Shown here: in pieces, positions 12,734-25,400 of the stretch
How positions within the stretch are numbered: the first letter of the stretch is position 1
Layout: each line of letters starts with the position of its first letter
NCBI GenBank assembly: GCA_005656395.1
Contig: SRSI01000048.1
Span: forward strand, 806,001-870,000
Source: Strongyloides papillosus
Lineage: Eukaryota > Nematoda > Chromadorea > Rhabditida > Strongyloididae
Direction of reading: 5' to 3'
DNA: 64,000 nucleotides
The notes under the pieces: generated by a model
The model's input: the letters and a program-made list of their open reading frames with translations, nothing else
What the model was told of the DNA's origin: nothing
Databases searched by the model: none
Position numbers and translations under genes: made by a program

Positions 12734-14486
12734 TTTTACATAAAAAATTTATGAAAATAAGATTACCTTTTAAAAGGAATATTATATAATTTTTTATCTC
12801 TTCAAGACCAAAACTAAATCTGATTCGAAACAAAAAATACTGCACCCAATTCAAACAAAAGTGACATTTTTTGTACACTATAAAAGTTAACTTAATAACT
12901 AACGTGGTATATAATTTATGTAATAAAAAAGTAAGAATTATTTCTGATAACGTTATCGATAACAATATGTCTACTAAAATGACATTAAAAATAAACTGAG
13001 AGTTAAAAAAGCTATAAAATTATTAATAAAGCATAGTTAACTAATTTTTAAAGATTACATATAAAAAAAATTTAATTGACATAAATAATGGATCAAATAT
13101 ACATTGGTAATGCTTTTTTTTGTCTAACGTAAACAAAAAATATTGCCGACTTTTGGAATTTTTTTTTCTACCTACGCATTTTTGGATAAAACTTATTGTT
13201 GATTTCAGTTTTTCTCAGTATATTTATAGATTTTCTATGATAAGAATAAAATTTAAGTGACGTATAGCTCTTTATCAAGTTATTTGATTCTAATAATAAT
13301 ATTCTTTTTATAGAGGAATCTTTTAATCTTTGGAATTGTTAAATTGCATTTATAAAATTATGAAGTAGCTGCATATTTTCATTTTATATACAATTGGTTT
13401 CTTAGTAATTAGCTAATATGGCCTATTGATAATTAATACGTTATCTCACATTTTTCGGCTACCGGACCTGATTCCATATGCAATATCTTTTTACATCACA
13501 TTTTGATTTCTTATTAATATCAATAAATCTTTAATGATGAGGAATCCGTCTCCGAAAATTAGAAAATCACTATCTATTTCAATAAAAATTATTACAAAAT
13601 TTTATATAGTAAAAAAAGCGAAATGATGTTAAAAAAATTTGCTACCCAACTTTTTTAATAATTTATGTCTATCTGTTTCTTCGTATATACCTAACATATA
13701 AATTATTTTAAAGATTCACCTTTATCAAAAATTATATACAATTTTATTATAAATAATTTTTATCTTACGTTGAGTCACATCATAACACTATAAACACAAA
13801 GTTTAATCATATAACCATTATAGATTTTATAAGAAAATTGATAAAAAAATCTAATTCTTTTATTTATTATTATTTTAAGATTGTTTACCAATAATAAATC
13901 TTGATCAAATATATATAAAGTTAAAAATTCTTTTTACCTGTATCATAAATTTCTATTTGGTAATTTAAAAAATCATTCAACTAAATTGGTTCCCTTCTTT
14001 AAAATCATAAATATTTTGTTTATCACTATTTTAATTAAAAATTTTTGTACTGATAAGAAACCTAATAGTATTACCGTTAATTCTATTATAGACTAAAGTG
14101 TATTTTTACTTTTTCCATCCCTTTTCCTTTATAGTAATAGAAATCAAGTACATTATTTCTTATAATATTATTATTATCATTATCTAATTAACTCCTATTC
14201 ATATTTTCATTTTTACTGATGTATCATGATAGCATATTTATTTATATAATTTTGATGCTATTAAATAGTATATATATTTTTTATATATTCATACTTTATT
14301 TTCTTATCTTTATTATTAATTGGTAGTTTTTTTATTTGTTTTCTAATATTAGAATTCGTTATTATTTTTATCATTATATCCTTTCTTATATATCATTTAA
14401 TTATACGACCAAATGATAAAGTTACTATTTTTTTAGCTACCAAAGTACACAATTAAAGATATTGGTAGAATTCTCTATCTAGAAAA
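12734..14486. promoter_or_regulatory. Intergenic region upstream of the Na+/H+ exchanger, with GATA sites
   Basis: No gene is seen. Two items stand out. A palindromic GATAACGTTATC flanked by a further CGATAAC lies at 12945-12964. ACTGATAAGA occurs at 14049-14058, about 430 bp before the exchanger start codon; it fits the extended GATA consensus used by intestinal ELT-type factors in C. elegans. Any role is inferred. Confidence 0.4.
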
Positions 14487-16476
14487 ATGGCAACATTTAT
14501 AGGAAAATTTTGTACTAAACTCTTAGTTTATATTTCTATATTATTGTTGACATTTTTCGTTTACCAAACATCTGCGGAGGAACATGAGAAAAAAGAAAAA
14601 CCAACAAGATATAATCTTGTTACAATTGATTTTGAGGAAATTAAGTCTCCATTGATTATTATTATGTGGTTACTGATTGCATCAATAGCAAAAATAGGTA
14701 AAGATCTTTTTTTACTATAATCAAAACTTCATTTTTTCAGTTTTCCATTTGATAAAAGGTCTCTCAGAAATATTTCCCGATTCAGCACTCCTTATTATGG
14801 TTGGATTGGCTATAGGAGTTGTCTTAAATACAGTAGGAGTCTCAAGATCAACATTTTTCCTTGAATCCGAAGTCTTCTTCCTCTACATTCTACCCCCACT
14901 TGTTTTTGATGCTGGTTATAATATGCCTGCAAGATCCTTCTTTGATAACATAGGTTCAATATTAGCATTTGCTTTAGTTGGTACTACGTGGAATATTGTA
15001 GCAATAGCATTATCTTTATGGGCAATATCGTTAACAGGAATTTTCTCCGTACAAATGAATCTCCTTGAGCTTTTACTTTTTGGTTCTTTGATTGCTGATG
15101 TTGATCCAGTTGCTGTAATAGTTATTTTTGAAGAAATGGGAGTTAATGAAGTTCTTTTTATATCAGTATTTGGAGAAAGTTTACTTAATGATGGAGTATC
15201 CGTTGTTTTGTATAATATGTTCCAAACTTTTGTTGAAATTGGTGGTGAAAATTTAATTACATCAGATTACATTAATGGTGTAGTCTCATTCTTCATTATT
15301 GCTTTTGGTGGTATTGCTATTGGTTTAATTATGGCCTTTATTGCTAGTTTTATTCTTAGATTTACTAAACATGTTTCAGACTTGAACCCAATTTTTATTT
15401 TCTTGGTCCCTTATCTTTCATATTTAATTGGCGAGATGCTTGGATTTTCCTCTATTATGGCTATAGTCTTTTGTGGAGCATTCCTAAAGAAGTATGTTAA
15501 ATTAAATTTATCAGAAAAACAATCTGCCTCAATTAAATATTTCTCAAAGGTATTGGCATTATCATCAGAGACAGTCATTTTTATATTCCTTGGAATGAGC
15601 ACCATCTCCTCTGATCAACATTGGGATACAGCTTTCGTTGTTTTGACACTCATCTTCTGTCTTGTTTATCGTTTCATTGGAGTTGTTGTATTATCAAATT
15701 TCCTTAACAAGTATAGATTAAAAAAGATTACAAAAGTTGATCAATTTATTATGTCATTTGGTGGATTACGTGGAGCTATTGCTTTTGCTTTGTGTGCCTC
15801 ACTTCCAGATGACATTGAAGGTAAACCATTATATTTATGTACATGTTTATGTGTTGTGTATTTTACAACTTTCTTCCAAGCATTATTAATTAAGCCTATA
15901 GCTGGATTTTTACAAGTTGAAAGAAAAGTTATAGGAGAAAAAAATATGATTGAACTTATTTATGAGAATGTCATTGAAAATACAATGTTAGGGTTAGAAG
16001 AAATTACTGGAGAGCGATCTCATTACTATTTGAGAGAAGCTTTTGAAAGTTTTCATCAAAAATTTTTGTCCAAAATTTTGGTTTCTAAAGTTGGATTGAA
16101 GGAAAGCAAATCAAAACTTGTTAGGTATTATGAAAAGATATCTAAAGATAAGAATGAAATATTTTCCCATAAATTGGAAGAGAAATATGCTCCAAAGACG
16201 ATTTCAGAAAGAAAGTCCTATACAAATTCAGAGAAGATGTTTAGTGGTTATGAATCAGGGGTATTTGCTCCTAATGGCCGTGTTTTCTCAGGAAATTCTT
16301 TATCAATTATAACAGATTTTAGTTCGGAGGATGGTGAAACATCTATAACACAAAGTAGGCATCGATCAGCATCAAGATCCAGGAGTGCAAAACAACATAT
16401 CTCACCAGAAAATACTACAAGAAGAAACAATCAAAGTCTTTCACCTATACCCAAAATTCGACGAACAGAACATTAA
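14487..16476 (+). CDS. Na+/H+ exchanger (NHE/NHX family)
   Basis: A 648-aa cation/proton antiporter in two exons, 14487-14697 and 14741-16476, joined in phase 1 across a 43-bp intron to read [14 protein letters not shown]. An N-terminal signal-like hydrophobic stretch ends near TSAEEH. About eleven further hydrophobic segments follow. Family hallmarks are present in order: [18 protein letters not shown] (amiloride-sensitive segment), [32 protein letters not shown] (the conserved LLNDG in the transport core) and [13 protein letters not shown]. The tail after about residue 455 is hydrophilic, first Lys/Glu-rich, then with an RSxSRSRSAK patch and Ser/Thr-rich segments, as expected for a regulatory cytoplasmic domain. 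It exchanges Na+ for H+ across the plasma membrane or an organelle membrane. Which C. elegans nhx gene is orthologous cannot be settled by eye. Confidence 0.93.
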
Positions 16477-18225
16477 AAAATACTATCAATTTTCAAAATG
16501 TCAAGTAATTATAACTTCACATTTATTAGTTGTAATTGGTCAGAAACCATAAATTATATATCAATTTTATCAATCAGGAAGGGTAACAAAAAATGTAAAA
16601 TATATATTATTATAGAAAAAGTTTTTTAATCAAAATCATCTCTCTCTCTTTATTATATAAATATAACTTATCATTAAGAATTTTTGTAATTATCATTAAT
16701 CAACTAAATTGTATAATTAAATAATAAAAAGATTAATTTTGTAACAATAGTAATAAATTTGTTATATTACTTATATCTTTTATACATAAATATAATAAAA
16801 TTTATTGCACCAATTATAATCATTAAATATTGCAGTAATTAAATAAGAAAATAACTTTATGAGTTTCTTTTTTGATCATAAAAATTAGTATTATAATTTA
16901 TTACATAAAATGTAATCTTATAATTAACAATGATACAAGCAATAAACTTTAATTTTTCCATTTAATAATTTTTTGATTACCATTTTTTTGATGGACTTTT
17001 TAATAAGGTAATCAATTTTTAAATTTTGAAAATTACTTCAAAAGTGTTATAACGCTCAATTATTTTTAACTACTGATTTAAACACATCATTAACTAATCA
17101 CACTGAACATATTAACTTCCTTTTCCAAAAATAATCTTTTTTCTCCTTCCCATATACTTCATTTAATCCGATTCATTCTTAAGATACTTTAATTGAAAGA
17201 CTTATAACTAATCGGATTATCTTTTTAATATTATTATATACATCTCGTATTTTATGATTAAAATCTTAAAAATTGTAGTCATACTCCTCTCTTCATATAC
17301 CTTGATTACTCTCATCATACCGTCTTTTTCTTTTTTTACAGTATATATATATTAAAATAGAGATTATATAGATAATATACATACAATAATCGTTATCCAC
17401 CACTTAACAATATTAAAGAAACCTTTCTTAGAAAGTATAATGACAATATTATCCAAAAAAGTATATTTATAAAGGTATAAAAAATCCTCAACGAGATTCT
17501 TTTATTAGTAAATTCAATGAACAAAAAATATATATTATTAATAATAAAAATAATAAAATAATATTTCTCTACAATTATTATATCTGTCCTCTAAACAAAT
17601 AATTTCCATGAAATTAAATGATTAAAAAGACGAACAAAAAACAAATAACTAAGGTAAAAGGAAAAAAATTATCCTTATCATAATTAAAGAATTTATCTTG
17701 GTATATCAAAAAAAGAAATAATAAATTAGCATTCCATATATGGCAGTAATATTCTTTATTTTTTTCTTATTTAAGACATACTTTTTTTATCAAATAAAGA
17801 TAAATGATATTAATGTATTATAATATTTTTAACAATTAAAAAGCTTAAATTAATATGGGGTGAAATAGGAGCACCAGTAATGTATGTAAAGGGAATGTTT
17901 TTTTGTTGATTCTTTGTAGTAACTTCTTTCTTCATCTTATAATACAAAGAAACCATGAAACTTAATATAATTAATATTGATAAATTATAATAATAATATG
18001 TTTTCAAAATTTTGGAATGATTAATATTATATTTGTAGATAGACTTTTAAAGATCTTGTTCTTTAAAATCCAAAAGTGATAGAGATATAGATAATTTTGT
18101 GCTGAAGATATAATCTACAAAAATGTACAAATATCTTTTCTTTTGTTCTCCCTTGACAAAAATTTTTTATCCATCATTTAAAAAAATGTAGCACCATATA
18201 AATAGAGATAAAAGAGTTATATTAT
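16477..18225. other. Convergent AT-rich intergenic region
   Basis: Lies between the 3' ends of the exchanger (+) and the nuclear receptor (-). It is AT-rich with microsatellite-like stretches. A 65-codon minus-strand frame at 17810-18007 has no recognisable content. No gene or RNA is supported. Confidence 0.5.
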
Positions 18226-21200
18226 TCATTGATCCACAGAGAATAACTCTTTATACAATGCTGGTAGTTGATTATTAGCTTCAGGATAATTATTTCTAAA
18301 ATTATTTAGGAGTACTATATGATTATGTGCCAAATTCCTTAATTGTGGAAGGATTCCTATTAATCGATCAACTGTACTCATACCATCACCACCAAATCTT
18401 GGAGCTAACATTCCAGCTAATGTTGACCGTATTCTTTCAACATATAAATGTTCTTTATGAGTATTTTCCAGTAATACCCAGGCAGAGAATAAAGCTAACT
18501 CCGATGTATTAAGGCCAAATGTTGCCAATTGATGGATAACACTATGGAGATCTTGAATAAATTTGAGCTCTGATGGATTTGTACAGGTAAATATATGTGA
18601 TGGTATAATAATATCAATTAAAGTTAATGTATGGGTATCAATACTATAGTATTGGGACATTGCTATAGCTGATAACTCAAATACACCATGTTTTAGTAAC
18701 ATTATTTGTTCTTCCTGATCAAGTCTCATAAATCCTTCAACCAATTTGGCAAATTCTATTATACATTGTATTATTTTTGTTATCTCCTCTGAATATCTTA
18801 CCCAACCTTCAACGGTATTCTAAAATATAATTTATTATAGTTCTATATTATCAAAATATTTTTTTGTTTTGATCTTTGTTTATTTTTATATATCCATCCT
18901 TCAAATTACCATATAAAATTAATTATATTAAAATTCTCAAAAAAAACATCAAAATAAAAATCCCTCATACGTAATTGTGTTTCGAAAAAATAGGAGAAGG
19001 AAATTTAACGTAGACTAAACCCATAACATTTTAAATTTTTTCTCAAATTACATAAACGAAATAGTAATCAAAAAATTTATCTATTTATGTTTTCAGGTAC
19101 CACATAACTATACATAAAAAGTTATAGTGATGTAATTTTAATAGAAAAAGAACCTTTTTTCCAATTCATTACTAATTTCTATTATAATATTATATTATAT
19201 ACACACCAAAAATCTATAATCACTTTCCATATACATAATGACCATTTGACAAACTTATTAATTTTAACTAAAACTTTTCAACCACCAAAAAAAAGTTTTC
19301 TCAAGGACATTTCATGGCATGCCCTTACAATCAACTATCATCCGGTGTCTACCTGTACCTGACGCTTCTCAATTCACATCTATTCATCTTCTCTTCAAAT
19401 CACCATCATCACATTTGATAATTTCAATACTATTCTAACTACATTTCATGTGTATAATATGGGTTTTGTCAGTGAAGATGGTAGATTTGTATAATATTTT
19501 TATTTATCAAAATTATCATTTCATACATCGTTGTCTTCTTTTTTTATGCCTATTCAGATACCACACCGTACTCTCTTTTTGAAGGCAATCATAAATAATA
19601 CATCTCTCACATTTTAATATAAAATAATACATTCCAAACAGAAACCCCTCTCTTAATAATTATTTAATCAGTAAAGGTAAAAAGAATGACAAAATTAATC
19701 AACTCGTTAATGTAAAAAAAATAACTCTACTTGTACACATACAAATACAATTCTAATCAAATCAACTAAATTTCAATGTCTCTGTTAAATTAATATACTA
19801 AAAGTAAAAAAAAATCTAATTTTCAAATCTTAACTATCATTAACTGTTATCATTCACATGTGTGGTATAGTACTTTATACATCTAGGAAAAAATAAACGA
19901 ATAATATTTCAAGTAATTTTGTTTAAACTATTAATTGCTAAAAACAAGCAAATAACTTTTCAATAAAAAATATGGCAAAGAAGATTTAATATGGTAGTGT
20001 TATTTTGTTATCATCTTTCTTATCAAAAATTAGTCATAACATTTTTTATGAAAATATTATTAAAAAAACGCAAAAAAAATATTTCATTATCACATAATCA
20101 CTCATCCAAACATGGAGACAAAAGAAACTTTCAAAATATAAAAAAACATCAATCTTTTTTTTGTATCATTAAACTAATCAAAATGCACTTTACGTTAAAT
20201 ATTAATACTACAAATCTATTTTTAGATTATTTTTTTAAAAAAAAACTTCACTTAACACACAATTGTGTATTTATAAAAAAAAAACTAAAATTAACCGCTT
20301 AAATAAACTTTTTTTGTTTAAAATACCAATCAACTTTTATTGTGGATATGATATTTTGAAGGACGAATGTTGAAAAAAATTTAAACTTTTTTATATCTAA
20401 AATTAACTTACCATATTCATGAACATTTGTTCCATGTGACTATCAATTTGTTGGAGGGCACGATCTTTACCTCTCAAAAATGATGCATGTCCGTTTTCAT
20501 AAGCCATTGTCAAGTTTTTTATTAAATCTTCATCAATTGATGTTGGTGTTGGCATACAACCGCCAATCGTTGTCATACAACTACCTATTGTTGTCATCAT
20601 TGAATGTGATGGAGTATCAGGATATCCACCATTAGATGATGGTACTGCTGCCTGTTGTGGTACTAAAACATAATCAGCACCCTGTCCTGTTGGATAAGAT
20701 ATTGGTGCTGCTGCCATTTGATGTTGATTATAGACACTTATCGTTACTGTACCACCACCATTAGGCATATATTGTGGTGGTGGAGGTCCACCAGACCCAC
20801 CGGATGGAGTTGATGCTGCTGATGGTGTTGATGACATAGGCATTGGACCCGTTGATGCTCCACCATACATATCATAATGTGGTATACCGCTTTGATTATG
20901 GGATGGTACTGTTGCTGTTTGTGGATGATGTGAATACATTATCTGTGGTGGTCCTTGTTGAGAAATATTTTGATGAGTATTTGGTGGTGAATATTCCATA
21001 AACGATGAGTATGGTGAGATTCCATGAACTTCTGCTAATTGTTTATGCATTCGTACCTATAATTAAAAATAACGTTATTAAAAAACTATCAAAATTGAGA
21101 AGTATTTTATAAAATAATTGGGACCATAAATAAGAAGATACTAAAAAAGAGAATTCAAAACAAAAGTATATAATATCAAGCATGGGGAAAAAAACAAAAA

Positions 21201-22467
21201 TTTTATTAAGCATGCAGACCTCATCCTCCACCTTCTCTCTTTGTTTCTTTGACATTCTCCCAAATTTAACTGCATCTCTACTCATACCAAGTTCAAGACA
21301 TTTCTTAAGCCTACAATACTGGCAACGATTTCTATTTACACGATCTACAGTACAATTCTTTTGCCTAGGACATTGATAATTAACAATATTTGATTGTGAT
21401 CGACGAAAGAATCCCTATAATAAGAAAAAAATAATGTAATTAATCATTTCTTTTCAATTTTTTTTCTAATTATCTAATTATAAATATCTTTATATATAAT
21501 AAATAATATTTAATACTATGTACACATAAGACAAAATCTTGATTAATCATCATCTCATGTAACATTACATATTTCTTTTTTACTATGATTACATCATACA
21601 AAGATTATTACGTAATTTCTTATTATTTTTACTTGTTTAGATAATACATCTTGATGAATAAACATTCACGTTTACTCTTCATTGGAATTCTCATTAATAT
21701 TAAATATTAATATGTAATAAGAATATTTGGTCCCCTTTTTAATAAACAAGACATAAGGACACATACTGTTAAAGGTGCGAAATACCCCTAAATTATTAAT
21801 GCAATAATAAATAATGAATAACTATTATATTTATAAATAGATAGTAAAAAAAATAAATTAAAAATAAAAAATAAAACTTACTTTACAACCTTCACAAGTT
21901 ATTATTCCATAATGAACGCCAGATGATTTGTCACCGCAAACTTTGCACGGAATTACTTCTATTTGTGTTGATACTAAAAAAAGAGGAAGAAAAAATTAAT
22001 TAATTATATCATTTATATTATTTTTTTTATTTAAAAAAATATTTAAATTTTTTTATTATAAAATTCTTTTTTTTCAAAGATTATTAACCTATATATAAAT
22101 TTTTTAATAGTTTTAGAAAATATCATTGTCATTCTTAAAATAATTTTTTTTACCATACGGTAAGAGATGTATAAAAGATAAGAAATATAGTAGTTAAAAA
22201 AATAGATATAAAATAAGAAGTAGGATAATGTGATAAGTTTTTTTAGAGAAAAGAAATTTTATTACTTTGTGGAATAGGATTTTCTTTTAAATCCCCCAAA
22301 CCTGGATCATTTTCATTTTTGATGTCAACACCACTATCTGCAGAACTTGTCCTACGTTCAGAAGAAGGTGAATATTCTTTTTTAACAATCAAGTATTCTT
22401 CTTTTATCTCTGGTGATGAGGAAGATTCACCACCATTTGAGACATTCTTTGAATTTGCCGTTAACAT
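18226..22467 (-). CDS. nhr-23: Nuclear hormone receptor of the ROR/DHR3 type (NR1F)
   Basis: Five exons: 22467-22266, 21973-21882, 21414-21220, 21056-20412 and 18819-18226; 575 aa in all. The frame holds across every junction. The DNA-binding domain is split over exons 2 and 3: [20 protein letters not shown], a CEGC P-box region continuing into GFFRRS, then YQCPRQKNC and [20 protein letters not shown]. This matches ROR/DHR3 receptors, including the C-terminal extension [22 protein letters not shown] Pro/Gln/Ser/Gly-rich hinge fills exon 4. Exon 5 carries the ligand-binding domain ([22 protein letters not shown]) and ends [11 protein letters not shown], a possible helix 12. In C. elegans NHR-23 drives each moult. 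Exon 3 uses a poor donor (GTCTGC). The 1.6-kb last intron is long for this genome. A second, phase-compatible first exon may exist at 23751-23757. Confidence 0.92.
18820..20411 (-). other. Large last intron of nhr-23
   Basis: A 1,592-bp intron bounded by GTAAGT (20411) and TATTTTAG (18820), in a window where most introns are about 50 bp. No further exon is needed: the exon 4 and exon 5 frames join directly. The 103-codon frame at 19991-20302 is Lys/Phe/Asn-rich and probably chance. A patch at 19315-19370 (GCATGCCC.., then CCGGTGTCTACC) is less A+T-rich and could be regulatory. Confidence 0.5.
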
Positions 22468-25400
22468 AATTTTATTTAGAACAGTAATAAAATATTTTTT
22501 AATAAGATAAGAGAAAAATAATAAATAATAGGAAATATTTAGAAAAAAATAGAAGCAAATCACTTTTTTACTTAATTTGTAATTATGATATAAATAACAA
22601 ACCAAAAAAAGAGAAATAAAGCGCCTTTAAAGATGATGTGCTTTATACTTGAAGAATAGTAAACTTAATTGCTACTACTACTACACCTTTCTCAACACTC
22701 TTCAAACAACAATTATATTAATATAGATTTGTTGTTATGTTTTTTAAAGATATATATTTCTGCTTTTTACATATACATCTAATACTTCTCTTCACAATCT
22801 TACTCTTTTTGTCTTACTGTTCTTTACTCAATCAACAAGACAACAAACATTCTTCCCATTCTTACTTAATATTCCCCCTCTTTCACGTTCTTACTCCTCC
22901 TCTTTCTTCTATTTATAGGTATTTGTATGAGTATGATATGATTTATATCTTCCTGAATATTTATGAACATTAAGACAGAAGGAGAGGGGGTGATATTAAG
23001 TATCCACTTAAATACATAACCCATCAATAGGAAATACAAATTTATCTCTATTTTTTTATGTGAATTCTTATATTAACAATTAAAACATATTTAATCTTTC
23101 TTTAATGATCAAAAAGAGTTTAAACAATTTAAAAAAAAGATTTTTTCTATCAAAATGTTATTATTTAATAAAAGATAAATACACGACATAGGTCAAACAA
23201 TTATAATGATAAAAATCACCATAATTGATGGTCCATCAAGCCACAAAACATAATTATATGATAACATTTATCATGTGGACAAGAAATTAATATAAATCGT
23301 CTATGAAGGATAATAACAAATGATAATAGATTATGATTTAAATATAATCATAGTTTTGATAAGATTATCATATAGTTATATAAAAAAATACAGATCCAAT
23401 ATGCCATTAAATAAAGTAGTATTGATAGTAAATTGAATACAATTTTTCCAAAAAAATCAGAATGACAATGATAGTTTCATAAAACTATTTTAAAATATAA
23501 TGTAAGATCAAGAATATTATAAATGAATCTTTGAGTTTAGGTATATATTTACATATATAGGTAAATAATAATGATTAAAAAAGAACTTTTGAAAATTATA
23601 AAACATTTTTATATGGGTAACTGTTAAGGTCTTCAAATCTCCATTTAGGGTACTCTAATGAAAGTCAAGATATATTAACTATATTAGGGTAACCCATATA
23701 TCATTAGAGGAGAAGAGGGACCCAGAAACCTGGTTCAGTAGCCTGCTTACCTCTCATGACCGCGACAAATAATAAGGGCAAAGATATCTATATATATATA
23801 ATATATATAAATATATATTTATATATTAATATATATTAAAAGTCGTTTTGTGATTCACTGTAGTTATTTGGTATTATTACCTATCTGTGCCCTATTATCT
23901 ATCTTTTTCCTCTCCTCTTCCTACACGCACAATAATTTAAATAACAAATTTTTAGAAGGTAAGGTAGAAGAAGGAGAAGTTTTGATAGAGACACACACTA
24001 CAAAATTATAATATATATTTGTGGGTGTGAATTTTAATTTTAATACCAGAGATCTTGAAAAATTTTTATACACCAATATTATTATAATAATATATGTATT
24101 CAAATAAATACACCACCAGAAAAAGAGACATGCGCAGAAAAGAGTTTTGATGATGATAATAGATGTGCCTTCCTGTAAAACCACGTCCACAAAATCTGAT
24201 ATATTATATATAAATAGTTGGTGTAAGGTAATGTATGTAGAAACTACAAAAGTATATAATTTTAATATATAAATAATATATATTATAAAGACTCTGTACC
24301 GATCCCTGAAATTATAATTTTTATATAAATACAATAGGAAGGCAAAAATTTATAAATAGTAGTTCCGGTGATTGTTTATAATATCATATATTTGATCATA
24401 AAGAATAATATCATTTTGAGGTGATTAGAAAAAAAATGAAGAGGTATATTTTTTGAGGTTATCACATATATTCATTTTAATTATTGTAGTAAAAAGGTAT
24501 AATATAAAAATGTACCATTCAATCTAAAGATTTCACACTTTTCTAACTTCAAAACAACCATAACCTTTAATACCATTATTATTTATAATAAACACCTAAC
24601 TTCACTATGTAAAATACTAGAGACAAAAGAAAAAATTCATATTAATTATACTTTATTATCACTAAACAAACTGTACCTAACAAAGTTAATGAAAAGATTA
24701 TTTATAAAACATAAAAAAAATGTTTCTTTCAACATAATATTGTACATATATCAAAAGTACTTCTAATTTTTTTTTGTTAATTAATTTTACTTGATCATAC
24801 ATACATTAATATAGATTTCTATATATGTCTACAGAATTTTGTTATATCATTGAATAAAAATTAAATATAGTAAAAGGTTTTGTGATTTATCAAAATAAAG
24901 TGAAAAAAATATTAAATTTGATAGACAAACTTTGGAGAGGTACATTAATAGATAATTGAAAGAATTTCCACTATTTTAAGAACTATATTTTATACAATAA
25001 ACATAAGTAAAAAAAGATATTTTTTTTGAATATTATAAAAACTTTTCATTAATACAAAAGAAGTAAAAATAAGTTTATAAAATATTAATTACCCTTAGAA
25101 AACGCAAGAACAAACAAATTAATAATTAGTAAACAGATACCAAAATAAAAGAATTTGATAAATAAAATGCCAAAAACAATTTTTAATATAATTTCATTGT
25201 AATATAACTAAAAAATCTTTTATTTTCAACCTCTATATTTAACATAAGGTAATAAAAAACACAAATATACCATCTAAAAGACTAACGGTATTTATTATTT
25301 TTCTAAAAAAAGTGTTTTATATATTGTAAAATATAAAACATTCAACTGTATACAATTTACTTTATTACTTTTCTAATCATTTTTGATTTAACTGCAATAT

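Noticed and set aside
12696..12965. 89-codon minus frame upstream of the truncated paralogue
   Set aside because: No similarity to the N-terminal part of the full-length neighbour; hydrophobic AT-rich composition; not joined by a good splice site.
19991..20302. 103-codon frame in the last nhr-23 intron
   Set aside because: Lys/Asn/Phe/Ile-rich low complexity, within an intron on the opposite strand; no domain.
23921..24334. 137-codon minus frame upstream of nhr-23
   Set aside because: Tyr/Ile/Val-rich translation of AT repeats; no recognisable protein features.
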